Assembly: GCA_028455995.1 (NCBI GenBank)
Contig: JABELC010000004.1
Coordinates: 868,001 to 932,000 of the forward strand
Direction of reading: 5' to 3'
Length of the DNA: 64,000 bases
From: Scleromitrula shiraiana
Lineage: Eukaryota; Ascomycota; Leotiomycetes; Helotiales; Sclerotiniaceae
Notes under the pieces: model-generated
What the model saw: only the letters and a program-made list of their open reading frames with translations
What the model was told of the DNA's origin: nothing
Database searches by the model: none
Part shown: one piece after another, positions 24,746 through 36,488 of the stretch
Position numbering within the stretch: the first letter of the stretch is position 1
Layout: every line of letters starts with the position of its first letter
Translations under genes and position numbers: made by a program

Positions 24746-25550
24746 ATGGTAAGTTCTTCCATATCAATCACATTGTCCCCATAACACTAATTCTAAAAAC
24801 TTGTATCACTAGAATACTCTATTCAATACCGCCCTCAAACAGTCTACCTCTCTCCGAAGAGATCTTTCCTCACTCTCTCCTCCAGAATCGCAACCACTTA
24901 CTCCATCACTCCTTGGTCAAATTTCATCCTCTCTTACATCCTTTTCCAGAACACTCGACTCATATGCCTCTCTCCAATCCTCAGAACTCAACCCATCGAA
25001 GAAAGAAAAGGCATATGAACGACTCACAACATTTCGCGCCGAACTTCAAGAATATCGCTCACAGTTTGCGACGCTAAAAAAACAAAATGAAGACAATCAA
25101 ACACAGATAGATAGAGGGGAATTATTAGGACGAAGACCACACCATACATCTACACCGGAAAATCCATATGCGAATACATCCAGCTCGGCAGCTGCAAGGG
25201 ATAGTCCCTGGAAACGAGAGGGTGGACCAAGCAGTCAGTTATCGATGAATAGTGGGGATTATACTCGCGAAACGCATGCATTGAGGGAACAATCATTTTT
25301 CCAAAACACACATAGCGCGCTGGATGAGTACCTTGCCAGAGGACAAGCGGTGTTGGGAGATTTGGGACAACAGCGAGAGATGTTAAAAGGAACCCAAAAG
25401 AGATTATACAGTGTGGCGAATACTTTGGGGGTATCCGGTGATACTATCCGGATGATCGAAAGACGCGCGAAACAGGATAAATGGATTTTTGGGGTAGGAG
25501 TTGTGGTTTTTTTTACCTTCTGCTGGGCTGTGTTACACTTCTTGGGATAG
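24746..25550 (+). CDS. gos1: Golgi Qb-SNARE GOS1 (GOSR1/GS28)
   Basis: Golgi SNARE of about 230 residues that works in intra-Golgi and endosome-to-Golgi vesicle fusion. The first exon is only the ATG (24746-24748). GTAAGT follows directly, and the intron 24749-24812 ends CACTAG before NTLFNTALKQSTSLRRDL. Order: an N-terminal helical region (SLTSFSRTLDSYASLQ, KKEKAYERLTTFRAELQEY); a variable linker (GELLGRRPHHTSTPENPYA); the SNARE helix (LREQSFFQNTHSALDEYLAR through LGVSGDTIRMIERRAKQDK); and one C-terminal membrane anchor (WIFGVGVVVFFTFCWAVLHF) ending two residues before the stop. Size, anchor and layout fit GOS1 well. Confidence 0.9.
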
Positions 25551-27024
25551 GCGATCTGTCTACAATACCCATCACAATAATACGTATGCAAGGATGGAAA
25601 GGTTCATGGTTTAGCATGAGATGGTCAAAAGTGTTTAGGCCTCTTTTCAGCGTGGAGTTAGGGAGTTTCGCTTGAGAATTTCACAAGCAGTAATGGTTAT
25701 CTTGTACAACATGATAGGAACAAAACACGCACCTGGGCAAATGTATATCATTGATATGTGGCTCGAATGATTCATGAGATTATCTTGCATTATATTGTCT
25801 TAAGAAAATTTGATATTGGGATTAATAGTGCAAGCTCATGGTTCTGTGAGGATTTCGCATACAGCAATCTGGGATAATGCAAGGCATATTCAGTTGACAC
25901 ACCGGTGATGATATCCTCTTGTGAGAATGTAATCTTTGCTGCTCACGGCCAGGCTAGTAGGGAGCGGGAAAGAGTTTATATGAACAGCAATTTCTTAGTT
26001 TCAACTGCTGCATTTGCTATATATTAGAGAATACACACCCGTCTTACCAGCCACCTCCGTTTATGGTCGTTGTATCATAGTTGAGACTTGCAAACCATCC
26101 CAAATCTATTGGGTGCAGGTGTCCAGCTCGTTCATGATTCTGGGTCCAAAACCGATGATTCGTGCTGCGAACCTAACAAAAAGTATCTTATGGAAGCTTT
26201 TTGCTGGCAAGAAACGATCGCAACTTGCCGCCAGCATGACCAAAACCCAAGTTATGCCTCGAGCTGTTTAGTATAAACATTTTGTTGCTATTCGACTGGG
26301 TATATTCCTTCTCGTATCCAATATTTTAGCGCCGTCCCGACCTACTGGTAACGAATAGATAAGCTTACAGTACTCTATTTTATTCCTCATGTTGCAGGGT
26401 TCGCCACCGAGGCTTGGCTCATATAGGAAGTTGTAATCATGACAGGTCTGGCATGAAGTGGGTAATTAACCTGGATGACTCGAGGGGTTCTCAAAGCAAG
26501 CGCTACGCCATCTAAGGCGATGATAAACAATTGGTGTAATCATGCCCATATAGACTTTGAACATCAGCTACACAAGCTTTTGAAGGCTCGTGCATTAGAC
26601 GCAATCCCGAGCGTCTACAAAGGAATGCGGAGTTCATCACTCAAGCCGGCAGAGGTATCGGTTTTCAATCTCATCGCTGCCCGGCCATACCGAGCCTCGC
26701 TTTCCGCGTCGCAATGTGATTGCCAAGACCAATCCATAACAGCCTCTTAACAGAACTTTCTCTGACAACTGTTGGATGGCTTGGAAGCAAGGCAACTTCC
26801 TCAGCTTATCTATCATCAATGGCTTGTAAAATGCCCCGTGGCATTGGTAATGATTATCGACCGATGTATTGTATGATTGTAGCCTTGGAAGTTGGAAAAC
26901 TATATATACTATCCAGAGCCCTATCTGTATCACCGTTTTCATCTAGAACTTGTACTTGATTTACTTACACATTTACTATTGAACAATTTAAATATATTGA
27001 TTTCGAGAACATAAGAGCAGAAAT
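25551..27024. other. intergenic, no gene supported
   Basis: About 1.5 kb. Short frames at 26014-26276, 26475-26750 and minus 26637-26942 have no recognisable domains. The 26088-26276 frame is Cys-containing but lacks an ATG and a secretion signal. The end holds the promoter of the amidase gene. Confidence 0.4.
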
Positions 27025-29051
27025 ATGAAAATCGCATGTCTACAGTTCTCCCCTGTTTTGGGTGATGTCGATAATAATTTAACACGCGCGGATGCTGTTC
27101 TATCAAAAGCGAACGTGGAAGATTTGGACTTACTTGTGTTGCCAGAGCTGGCATTTTCCGGTGAGAATATTCCCCTGTCCATAATCACGGTTTCTGCACC
27201 GCGTCATGTATGGCAGTATTTTTTTGGTTCCAAGTAGTTGAATTCGACTGCGGTTCCGAAGAAGGTAGTGTTACTCACGGTCGCACAATACATTTGAGTC
27301 CCGAGTTGCTCCGCGTCGCCTCATGGTACCCTTAACTCATGAGTTTAGCTCGATCTTTCATGGGACTCTCCATGTACACGATCAATCATTCAATCACATA
27401 TCATTCTAATCACTTGTAGGGTATAACTTTAAATCACTTCAGCATATTTCGCCATACCTTGAGCCCACAACATCCGGTATCTCTTCTTTGTGGGCTCGTA
27501 CAACAGCTCTCAAACACGAGTGCGTGGTTATTGTAGGGTATCCTGAGAAGGTTGATATTAGTGCGAAATGGCCAGGTATGACAATTGTCTTGACTAGAGT
27601 CGTCGCAATTACTGATATATCACTATCATCAATCAGCTTCTCCAGAATATTACAACAGCGCTATAACTGTGAATAAAGATGGTGAAACAATCTCGAACTA
27701 TCGCAAATCGTTTTTGTATTATACCGATTCAAAATGGGCATTAGAGGGACCAGATGGATTCTTTGATGGAGAAATAGAAGGTCTGGGAAATTGTGCAATT
27801 GGAATATGTAAGTGGCCGACCAGATCATTCGAGCGTGAGTACATCACACACTAATGAAAGTATCCTACTAACATTATGCCAGGTATGGATCTCAAGTAGG
27901 TTGTCCTTTTCTACTAATCTCAAACAGATGTAGTTGCTGATTCGATATTTCGTAGCCCTTACAAATTTGAGGCACCATGGAACGCATGGGAGTTCGCACA
28001 TCACATACTACACAAGCAGGCGAATCTAGTTGTGCTCTCTATGGCCTGGAGAACCAGAGAAAACGTTCGAAGCTACAGCAGACAACCGAAAGAACCAGAT
28101 ATGGACACCCTTGCTTATTGGCTTGCAAGACTTGAACCAGTTATTCGAGCCGAGCAAAAGGGCGAGATCATCGTTGTCATCGCGAATCGTACCGGCGTGG
28201 AAGATGATGCCGTATACACTGGAACTAGTGCAGTACTCGGTATATGTGCCGGTGAGGTTAAAGTTTATGGCCTGCTTGGTCGTGGTGAGAAAGAACTACT
28301 TGTTGTTGATACGAGTGTCCGACCGAAAGCCAAGCTGGTGGCAGATCCTAAGCCGATTCCAGATAAGAGCCAAGAACCTTCTAAGCCCTCACGCACCGAC
28401 TCGCCTTATCCAACGGCACCAGTTGATTCAAAGGCTCCTTTTGAACCAATTCCAAAATCTATTCCATCTAGAACTTCCAAAACTCAACTCGATGAACCCA
28501 AAAGCACATCGATCGATGATGTTCTGTCCACTGTGACACCCATCTCTCCAGTGGACCCACAATCACCTCATACATATTTTCCGAGCCTGGGTTCAAAGAG
28601 AGATAATGTACCCGACAAGCTTAATAATACATCAACTTTCGATAGAACGGCAACTCCATTCCCTGAACCCAATGGCCCATCCAAAGAGTCATTTCCACAT
28701 CCTATACCATTGCCTACGCCAACCGAGCCGCCCAACTCATCGTTTCCTGCAGTGACTCCCAAATCTCCATCTACTTTCATACCACCGACTCCATCCAAGA
28801 CATCATTCCGTCCAGTATCTCCAAAATCTAGAAATGCGAGCAGAACCAGAGCTGCGACAAAAGAAGCCGCGTTAGTTTCACACGACCTTGCATGCGAACC
28901 AGATATTGCTTCGATGATGAGTGTGTTGGAAGACAAGAAGAAGGTCGAGGTTGTGATGGATCCGTCGCGTATACCACCCACCCTTCAGGGATCGGCATTG
29001 TCTCCGAGGAAGAGAACTACATCTCCAAGGCCGAGTAGTACGGGTTGGTGA
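27025..29051 (+). CDS. nta1: protein N-terminal amidase (nitrilase superfamily, NTA1-like)
   Basis: Deamidates N-terminal Asn/Gln of proteins in the Arg/N-degron pathway. ATG at 27025 (MKIACLQFSPVLGDVDNN). Introns: 27161-27419 (259 bp), 27576-27636, 27808-27882 and 27896-27955, leaving a 13-base exon 27883-27895. The spliced reading shows the nitrilase triad: Glu in LVLPELAFSGYNF, Lys in NYRKSFLYY, Cys in GICMDLNPYKFEAPWNAWEF. Then VVLSMAWRT, the substrate-loop region and VIANRTGVEDDAVYTGTSAV. After about residue 310 it has a Pro/Ser/Thr-rich tail of over 200 residues (for example PTPSKTSFRPVSPKSRNASR) not found in the short yeast enzyme; its role is unknown. The catalytic part looks intact. 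Confidence 0.87.
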
Positions 29052-29447
29052 ACTGGATTCAATGGGATTTATTCTTCAATTCATGTTTATATCAGATTGT
29101 TTCTTCCTGTTTGAGAATATCAAATTTATATTATTTACTTCTATATATTGCTGCTGGTTCTGTGTAATTTCCATTTTCCAGGAATAAAATCAAAATTCAT
29201 GATATAATCGCCCAAAGCAGGAAAACAATCATGATATAGTAGTCAGTTTGATCTGGATATACATTCTAAATATTTTGAGTTATCGATACAAAGTAATATA
29301 GTGACAACAGGATAAATAACAAATAAAAACTTCCGAATCCCAAGCAGCCATCCTATATTTCCCCATTCAAGATCATGATCAAATATCGTTCAGTCGTAAA
29401 ATATCCAAACACTCCATACCATCTTCAACCTTCAACCATACTGCTCC
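29052..29447. other. convergent 3' intergenic region
   Basis: AT-rich spacer between two convergent genes (amidase and DUF4139). It should hold both 3' UTRs. No gene seen. Confidence 0.5.
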
Positions 29448-31942
29448 TCACGCATTAACAACAACCTCTCCACTTGGGAAACCTGCCTCGTATTGCAAGA
29501 CCAACTTAACACCTGAACCCGGGTATAATTTGACATGCCAAACCACCTCACCGCTCTTCTTCATCTCCGCATCGGCAGTACCCCATTGATCTTGTTTCAT
29601 ACTCTTTCTCTTGACAATCTCTCCCCCACTTCCAGCACCAGCCATTCGAGAAACCTGTGCCATCTCATCTTCCAATCCCAACCCTGTAGGAATCTTTTCT
29701 CCATCCGGCTTCAATCCTCTAGGAACGAGAACCTCAACTCTTAGTCTCTCCTCCTCGGATACTGGTACTTGATCTAATACCAGAATATTCATGCTTCTTT
29801 GCAACCTTGTGTTTCTCAATGACAAGCTTCTCAAGAAAACGTTGCTATCTTCCTTGGAGAAGATTCCACTTTGGCTGCGACGAACCTCCGGTTTATTATA
29901 AACGACCTTAACGGCAGGGTCAACACCAAGATTAAGGCTAAGGCTCTCGCCAGAAGAGCAACGTGGGAATGTAGCTTGGCCGAGGAAGCTTCCATCGAGA
30001 TTAAGACCGACCGGACCCTTCAATAATGAGATCTTGGAAATGTTTCTCAATCTTGCTTTCAAAAAGCCAACGGTGCGAAGCTTGGGAATAACAACATGCT
30101 CAAATACCACGCTCTTAAACTCAACCTTGGCGATTTTGTGTTTGAGGACGGAATTGGAAGGCGAAAGGGTTTTAAGTCCAGGGAGGTCATAAGTAGTGGT
30201 CATGCCACTTTCTTCCCATGCGCCTTCTTCGAAATTGACGATAGGTGTTGGTGTTGCAGTTCGGACTACAAGTTCGGATGGCGTCCCTGGTTTCTTTTCA
30301 TCCGCATCGGATTCGGATCCGTCGATATGAGCTCGCCTAAGGCCGCCGCCGAAAAGACTATTCTGAACAGCAGGGTTTTGAGGAGGTTCTGCTGCCGAAC
30401 CAAAACCGTTACTCACAGCCTGCGCACCTTGATTACTCGCTGCCCCAAACAAGCCGCCTGTAGATGGCGGGGCGGGATTGCCAAACAGACCACATGCTTG
30501 TGTCGCTTGGTTTGTTGATGCACTGGCGAAGAGCGATGCAGCTCCTGTCGGGGGCACTGCAAAAGGAACTGGCTGTCTCGGTGCCGGTGGACCGAATAGT
30601 CCACCTGACCGGACTATATTTGGGTTCCCAGAGGATAAATCCGGCTCGAGTCCGAAGATTTCGTGACGAGGCTTTTGAAGATATTGATTGTTGGTAGAAT
30701 CCCACTCAGATCTCTTAGCTATGATCTCATGCTGACTATAAAGTGCAGCTTCGGCATTTCGACCTCCTTTCAACAATTTCACATTCCAAGGGTGTAAGGT
30801 TGGAATCGTTTCATTGACACTGGAGTTGGAAGTTTGGGAGGTTGAGAGAATGACTTTAGCATCGCGCCACGTCTCCGATGTCATGTTCTTCAATTCTGCA
30901 GCATACTCGAGCATACCCGAATTGGTGAGTGTGCTGAGACTGAGATCGTATCTTGGAGACCAAGATACTTCATAGGTGATGTATGAAATCGATAGGCTGA
31001 TTATATCAACTGCTCTCCTCGACAAAGCATAATTATTGTTGACCGAAGACACATCGCTTTGCACTGAACTTGGACGAGATGATCCAGAAGATGTAGTGTT
31101 GGAAGGCTCGATACCGATCGTAACGCGGTATACTTTCTTCGGCCAGAACATACTTCGCTCGCTCTTGATGCGTCTTTTCTCCTTTGCTACCTCTGCATTT
31201 TTGCGAAGCTTAGTGATTTGGAGCTTCGTTTTTTGTTTAGAAGCTTTTCGTTGAGCCTTCGCTCGAGACTTCAATAACTTTGCTTTTAGTTTGGTCAATT
31301 TCGACATTTCTTCTTGGGCAACCTCCAATGCAGCTGATGCAGTCACATGCTCAACATAGATCTTCTCCCGCTCATCTCTATACGCCTTGACGAGTTTCTC
31401 GAATGCTTCTGGTGATGGGGGGTTGTCTCGAACCGTAGCGCCATAATCCTCGCATATCTTGAGTCGACTAGTTACTGAATTAATTTTCTCATTTTCTTGA
31501 GCAAGTAAACGATTCATTTGTTTGATTTTGGAATCAACAACTTTCAGCTCCTCATCTTCCGACTCTGATTCGGCATCATCACTGTCATCCTCATCCTCGG
31601 AATCGGAGGAATAAATTTCTTCATATACTTCACGATTTGGTAAAAGATCAACCGTAACTTCGGTGATTGTTGCAGATCCATTACCCTCTACCTTGATGGA
31701 ATGTTCATCGATTGTTGGTGCGAGGCCATCGATGATTATTTGGTTGGAGCCAGGCTATAATGCAAGATCAGTAACGATTACGTTTAAGATCATTAAACGA
31801 TTTGGAATGTGTCGCGGCGGGGTTCATTTCGTACCTGTAATGATATGTCTCGAATATCACGAGTAATATGTGCTCTGGTAGGGAAGATGAGAACAGTTCG
31901 AGTACTCAAATCACGAATACGAAATTCTTGTTTAGCAGCCAT
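29448..31942 (-). CDS. DUF4140/DUF4139 (mucoidy-inhibitor-like) protein with GLFG-type repeats
   Basis: Protein of about 800 residues. ATG at 31942; intron 31755-31834 joins RDIRDISLQ to PGSNQIIIDGLAP. The N-terminal DUF4140-type domain (RIRDLSTRTVLIFPTRAHIT) is followed by an acidic run (SDSEDEDDSDDAESESEDEE) and a long coiled coil (EREKIYVEHVTASAALEVAQ through KAKLLKSRAKAQRKASKQK). The DUF4139 beta domain begins at about ISYITYEVSWSPRYDLSLST and ends PGSGVKLVLQYEAGFPSGEV. Inside it is inserted a low-complexity stretch with repeated FG-type motifs (GLFGPPAP, GLFGNPAP, GLFGAAS, GFGSAAE, SLFGGG). The biochemical role of the family is unknown. The FG repeats recall nucleoporins, but nuclear pore function is only speculation. 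Confidence 0.82.
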
Positions 31943-33376
31943 TCTTGAGAAGTTTTTCACAAATTTTGATGGTGGTGCTGGTATTCAATGTAAGTAAGGT
32001 CGTGAGTTGTCAAATGATCCAATGCAAGAACATAAGAACACAAGAACACAAGTGGGGAAAAGGGTTCACTTTTTGTTTGGTACAGTACCTGTAGGGTGGT
32101 ACTCCTCCTCCAAGCTCTTGGATTTTCGATAAATAATTTCTGATAAATAAAATGAAAAATTACTTGGGGATGAAAAAGAGAAAAACGATCAATAGATAGA
32201 TTAGAGAAGTGATTAGTCCTTCTTATACGTTCTGATCCCTCTTACGTTATCCTAGCTCGTGATATTCAAGTTTTATATATAAAATAAAGTAAGCAGTCTT
32301 CTGCCTAACAAATTAATAAACTGACGTTGCCACATACAAAAGTTACTCAAAGATTTTGGGTAGAACTATCGGGCGCGAGGATAACTGAAGATTTTGAAAC
32401 AAAAGTTCCCAAAATTCGTTGTTGCCCCGCAGATGATGAATACTTTAACCAATAATTGTTATTTTGAAGATGCGGCTGGTGTTCCCACTCATCCACTCAT
32501 ACTACTCATCCTACTCATTCTACTGTATAACAAACGAGAAAAATTGAGAACAAGGAAAAAAATGAAGTATAAATAGCTTTATATAGTAAGACAAATTGCT
32601 TTCGATGGCATTTCATTGACTCATCTTGACCTATTTGGGCAGACACACATAACTTGGGAGACCATACAACATCAAAGTCAAGGAAAGAGAAAAAGGGTAA
32701 GAGAATAAAGTCGAAACGAATGGGAAGAGTCCCCTATTTATATTTCACCTCTCGTTGTTACCTACCTAGGCAGTTCTAAGGTTCTAGATGATTGGTAGGT
32801 AGTGTATGATGGTGGCTCAACATCCATCTGCTAATTCATAAAGTACCCCGCCATTCATTGCAATCACACACAATATTGCAGTTACCATCAATAGAATACA
32901 ACTAATAAAGACTCATAGGTAGGTACTGGAGTCTTAGAACTATTAGATAAATTAACGCAAGTATGATGCCTTCTTATATCAAATATCTAATGAATTTTTA
33001 CATTACCTGAATCGGAATAAGGAGTATCTAATCATCAGAAGGATTGGAATTCTTACTCCGGATAAAGAATGATAGAATTTCTAAGCAGACTTTCTAAGCA
33101 TTCAAAACTCATTCTTTCTACTAGTAAGCAAATATATAATTTCTAATCGAGAGCAACTGAGGGGTAATTGTATTTCTTTATAAATTATTATTATTTTTAC
33201 TGCTTTTTGTCATTTAATTGTTCCATCCTTTCATCTATCTCTCTTTACTATCTATCTCCTATCACAAAAAGTACCGGATATTCAAATCTATCAATACTCT
33301 TGTCAAACAATCAAGCGTTCAATCTTAGAAACAGGAAAAATCATATCAGGAGAACAACAACAATCCAGTTATCAAA
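31943..33376. other. divergent intergenic region
   Basis: AT-rich region of 1.4 kb between the divergent DUF4139 and SDR genes. It contains homopolymer tracts, GGTAGGTA-type short repeats and pyrimidine-rich leader-like sequence before 33377. No gene supported. Confidence 0.45.
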
Positions 33377-34176
33377 ATGTCAAATATTATTCTCATCCTT
33401 GGTGCGGGATCTAATATTGGTCTTAGCATCTCACGTCTTTTCTCATCCAAGGGTTTTAAATCTGTGGTTGTTTCAAGAAACCCAAATGAGGAGCTCATCA
33501 AGGGATCAGATCTCGCCTTGAAAGCCGATTTCAGGGACCCAAAATCGATCAAAAAAGTTTTTGATGAAGTTAAGGAGAAAATTGGAGTTCCCAATGTGGT
33601 TGTATATAATGGTCAGTAGTAACTGCGATTTCTCCTATCATTTGACAGGTGATCTAATTTGTACCAGCCTACGCCGTGATAAACAATTCGGAACCTTTGT
33701 CGGTTCCTCTTGATACTTTTATCGAGCACAACAATGTAGTCGTCGCTTCTGGATATGCTGCGGCTCAAGAGGCTGTATCTGGGTTCAGATCTCTTCCAAA
33801 AGATACGCTGAAAACATTCATTTATACCGGTAACGCATTAAATCGGACCGTCTGGCCTCAACTTCTTAGCTTTGGTATGGGAAAGTCGGCTGCTGCTCAT
33901 ATGATTGAGGGGGCTTCCAAAGTATATGCCAAAGAGGGTATCCGGTGCGTTTAAACAGTAAAGATCCTTGAGATGCAAAATACTAACACGAAATACAGCT
34001 TTTATTGGGCTGATGAGAGGATTTCAAACGGGGCACCTCGTGGAACGTCTATTGATGGACAAGCCCATGCAGACTTCTATTGGGAGCTGGCATCCAGTGA
34101 GAAGTCTATAACATGGGATGCAACCTTTGTCGCCGGAGTTGGTTACGTTGATTTTAAGGGGAAAGTTGGACCTTGA
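33377..34176 (+). CDS. atypical short-chain dehydrogenase/reductase
   Basis: NAD(P)-binding Rossmann protein of about 225 residues. ATG at 33377; introns 33612-33667 and 33945-33998 (perfect TACTAAC branch). Glycine motif GAGSNIGLSISRLF at residues 9-22, with VVVSRN after beta-2 (Arg suggests NADP preference). Then ADFRDPKSI, VVYNAYAVINNS (NAG-like), YAAAQEAVSGFRSLP, FIYTGNALN and LLSFGMGKSAAAHMIEGA. The usual YxxxK catalytic pair reads FxxxK here, and the strand-5 Ser is Thr/Gly; the C-terminal FYWADERISNG...ATFVAGVGYVDF is typical of a fungal subgroup with this change. Reductase activity is therefore doubtful. No neighbour hints at a pathway. Confidence 0.75.
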
Positions 34177-34837
34177 AATTTGCATGATTTATATCTACAC
34201 AGCGAGGATTTGAATATCCTAATTGGAACTCCATATACACAATCTTGGCGAGCTGCCAGAGCTCCGTTGACTACCCGCTCCTCTTTTTCCCCTATCATTA
34301 TAGTGATATTTCTTCCCTTTATCTATCCACTACATCTTTCTTCTATGTCGTATAACAATAAATGGAATAAATTCGTAGGGAATTGGTTTCACGCATCTTT
34401 GAAAAGCAATCGCAACTTAAAAATCAATCATAATAATCATGGGATATAACATTTTGGGATAACTCGGTTTTCTCACTAAGAAAGAACCAAAACTGGTATT
34501 AAATCACGAGCTATTCGAATTCCATTGGTATCAAAATGGTTCGCAGTGAACAAAAAAAAATATACAATTTGAAAATGACAACATAATGCAGAGATGTCTC
34601 AATCCAAGATTTATTGGTACATACATTTCTTACTTTTTATATACATAATTCCAGAGATAGGCAAGCATAGAAACAAAGAGAAAACATACATGAAAAGGTA
34701 AAAGAACAACAGTATCTAAATATGCGAGAGCATTTCCAACCTCTATTGAATGCGCTACAAAAATCCCCATCCAACACAGCCCCCTCCACAAACATCATAA
34801 CCGATCCCACATGTATCCTAGCGTCAAAACATCAAAT
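34177..34837. other. 3' spacer
   Basis: AT-rich spacer after the SDR gene, running to the C-terminal end of the tannase relic on the other strand. No gene seen. Confidence 0.4.
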
Positions 34838-35572
34838 CTAGTAGACAGACATCTTGAATGCATCCAAAATGTAGTTCCAGCTGTCAATAGAAGCATGGTC
34901 ATACTCGCAAGTGAAAGTAGAATTATCGCTCCATTACGTCTCAATGGGTAAGCGCAAAACTTTTGGTCCTCTCCCTCGTCGGTGCCGGTAGAGACGGTTG
35001 CGTTGAGATCCGCTAGTGCGATGCCATTCTCAATCCACTGAAGCAGAGTGGCCATGTTGTCGGCAGGGCAAGGAGCAGGCTGGAGAGTATTTGTGCTGCA
35101 GTGAGCGGCTGCTGGGATAAGGAATAGTTTGGACCATTCCGTGGGGGAGGTAACACTCTCGTTGTATGGTTGGGTTGGGTACGTGATTTCACGGACGGAA
35201 TCATAGTACTAGTGAATAGATGAAGCGGTTGGGATACTGTCTTCAGATTCACCTTGGTAATGGATGAGCTTTCCTCCGGTAGACGCGCTCTCCCTTGGAG
35301 TTGATCATACCATCGTAAAGCTGGGCAGCAAGGGCAACACCCTGAGCAGGGACAGTGCCATTTTGGGCTGGTGTATCAGCAGTAGCCATGCCCATTTGAC
35401 GCTTAGCCTTTTGACCGAAAGCAAATCCAAGGGAGCTGCTCGAGGAAGCGGTGCAAGAGTAAGCTGCACCAATGGTCGAGTTGAAGTCGAAGTTAAGCTT
35501 GCAAAGATCGGTTCTGAATACAACACCATCGGTACGGCCATCGAGGGGATCGCAAGCAGCAATCACGCAAAA
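34838..35572 (-). pseudogene. tannase/feruloyl esterase pseudogene (fragment)
   Basis: Relic of a secreted alpha/beta-hydrolase of the fungal tannase family. From the 5' side on the minus strand: IAACDPLDGRTDGVV, RTDLCKLNFDFNSTIG, a Ser-rich run, AQNGTVPAQGVALAAQLYDG. At about 35285 the sequence jumps to TGGKLIHYQGESEDSIPTAS, so roughly 100-150 residues of the middle are missing. It continues SSIH, TAG stop, YYDSVREITYPTQPYNES, LFLIPAAAHCSTNTLQPAPC, NMATLLQWIENGIALADLNA and CAYPLR, then a frameshift, and ends WSDNSTFTCEYDHASIDSW...KMSVY at the ancestral stop 34838. The N-terminal half with its signal peptide is absent. Catalytic Asp- and His-region traces remain but the gene is dead. Confidence 0.8.
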
Positions 35573-36488
35573 ATCATCGAAGTTCGTTTTAATAACCTTA
35601 AGTTCCCATCTCTAGCAATCATCTCTATTCAAAAATTCCCCTCAACTTTTGTTACTCAATCTTGGCATTCTATCTGTACACCGACTCGTAGAAACCGGGC
35701 AATTTTCGCCTAGCTATAAAGAGGATCGTCATGTGAAAGGGGGTTGGATCTCTTAGAAATCATAATTTATACCAACCTAAAAATCCTTCATTTGCAAAGA
35801 AAAGACTGAAGGTGAGATTGTTCTTGTTTATAACCCAAACGATTTCTACATTATGAAAGTTCTACATCTGATAGGTAGAACAATCCAAAGTTGCTTGGGT
35901 GTTCGGCTGTCAATTCATTAAATATTTATACCTGACAGATCAAAACATCCCACAGGTTAATTAATAGTGTTGGAGCTCATGAAACGATTATTAGTTATGG
36001 GATTTCAAGAGAATATTGTACTATCTGAATACACTCACCGTTTCTATGTACTGAATTCAAAAAGAAGTAGTTCCCTCCCAAGAGTGTTCTCATCATGATA
36101 TTTTTGACTTTGCAGTACATTGAACAAAATCGCTTCTCTATTGCATCCGAGTTAAATCCCTCCTTGTTCTCCCATGAAAACATGCCGTCCTGATACAGTG
36201 ACACCTCTGCGATATAAATTTTGAGATTCCGGTCTATCAAACTCCTCTTGGTCGAATAAGCACAATTCATGTTCATACACATAAGAACATCGAGAGGCTC
36301 GCCTAGCTTATTTACGCTCAAGACTGACACTCTTAACTTGGCGAACTTCCAATACAGTTCTTATTTTCATTTTTCACTACTTCAACAATTGAAATTCAGT
36401 GACTCTACGCTCTCGCTCAACACTAGTCAACTCATCCGCTGTATGGTGAAGGACTCGACGTTGAAGTCCGAAGTTCAATAGTATCTAG
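35573..36488. other. intergenic, no gene supported
   Basis: Upstream of the first BTB-type gene. A minus-strand frame (35995-36330) lacks an ATG and has no recognisable domain. A short ATG frame at 36443 (MVKDSTLKSEVQ, then TAG) may be the remains of that gene's start. Confidence 0.35.

Noticed and set aside
26088..26276. Cysteine-containing short frame that could be a small secreted effector
   Set aside because: No ATG, no signal peptide, and no convincing splice to an upstream exon; cysteine spacing matches nothing I know.
26475..26960. Overlapping short frames on both strands as a hypothetical gene
   Set aside because: They contradict each other in strand, lack motifs, and neither has intron signals consistent with an extended coding region.
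35264..35713. Plus-strand frame of about 150 codons
   Set aside because: It is antisense to the tannase relic, which has strong family sequence on the minus strand.
35995..36330. Minus-strand frame of about 110 codons
   Set aside because: It begins at GTG with no in-frame ATG start suitable for a fungal gene, and no domain is recognisable.
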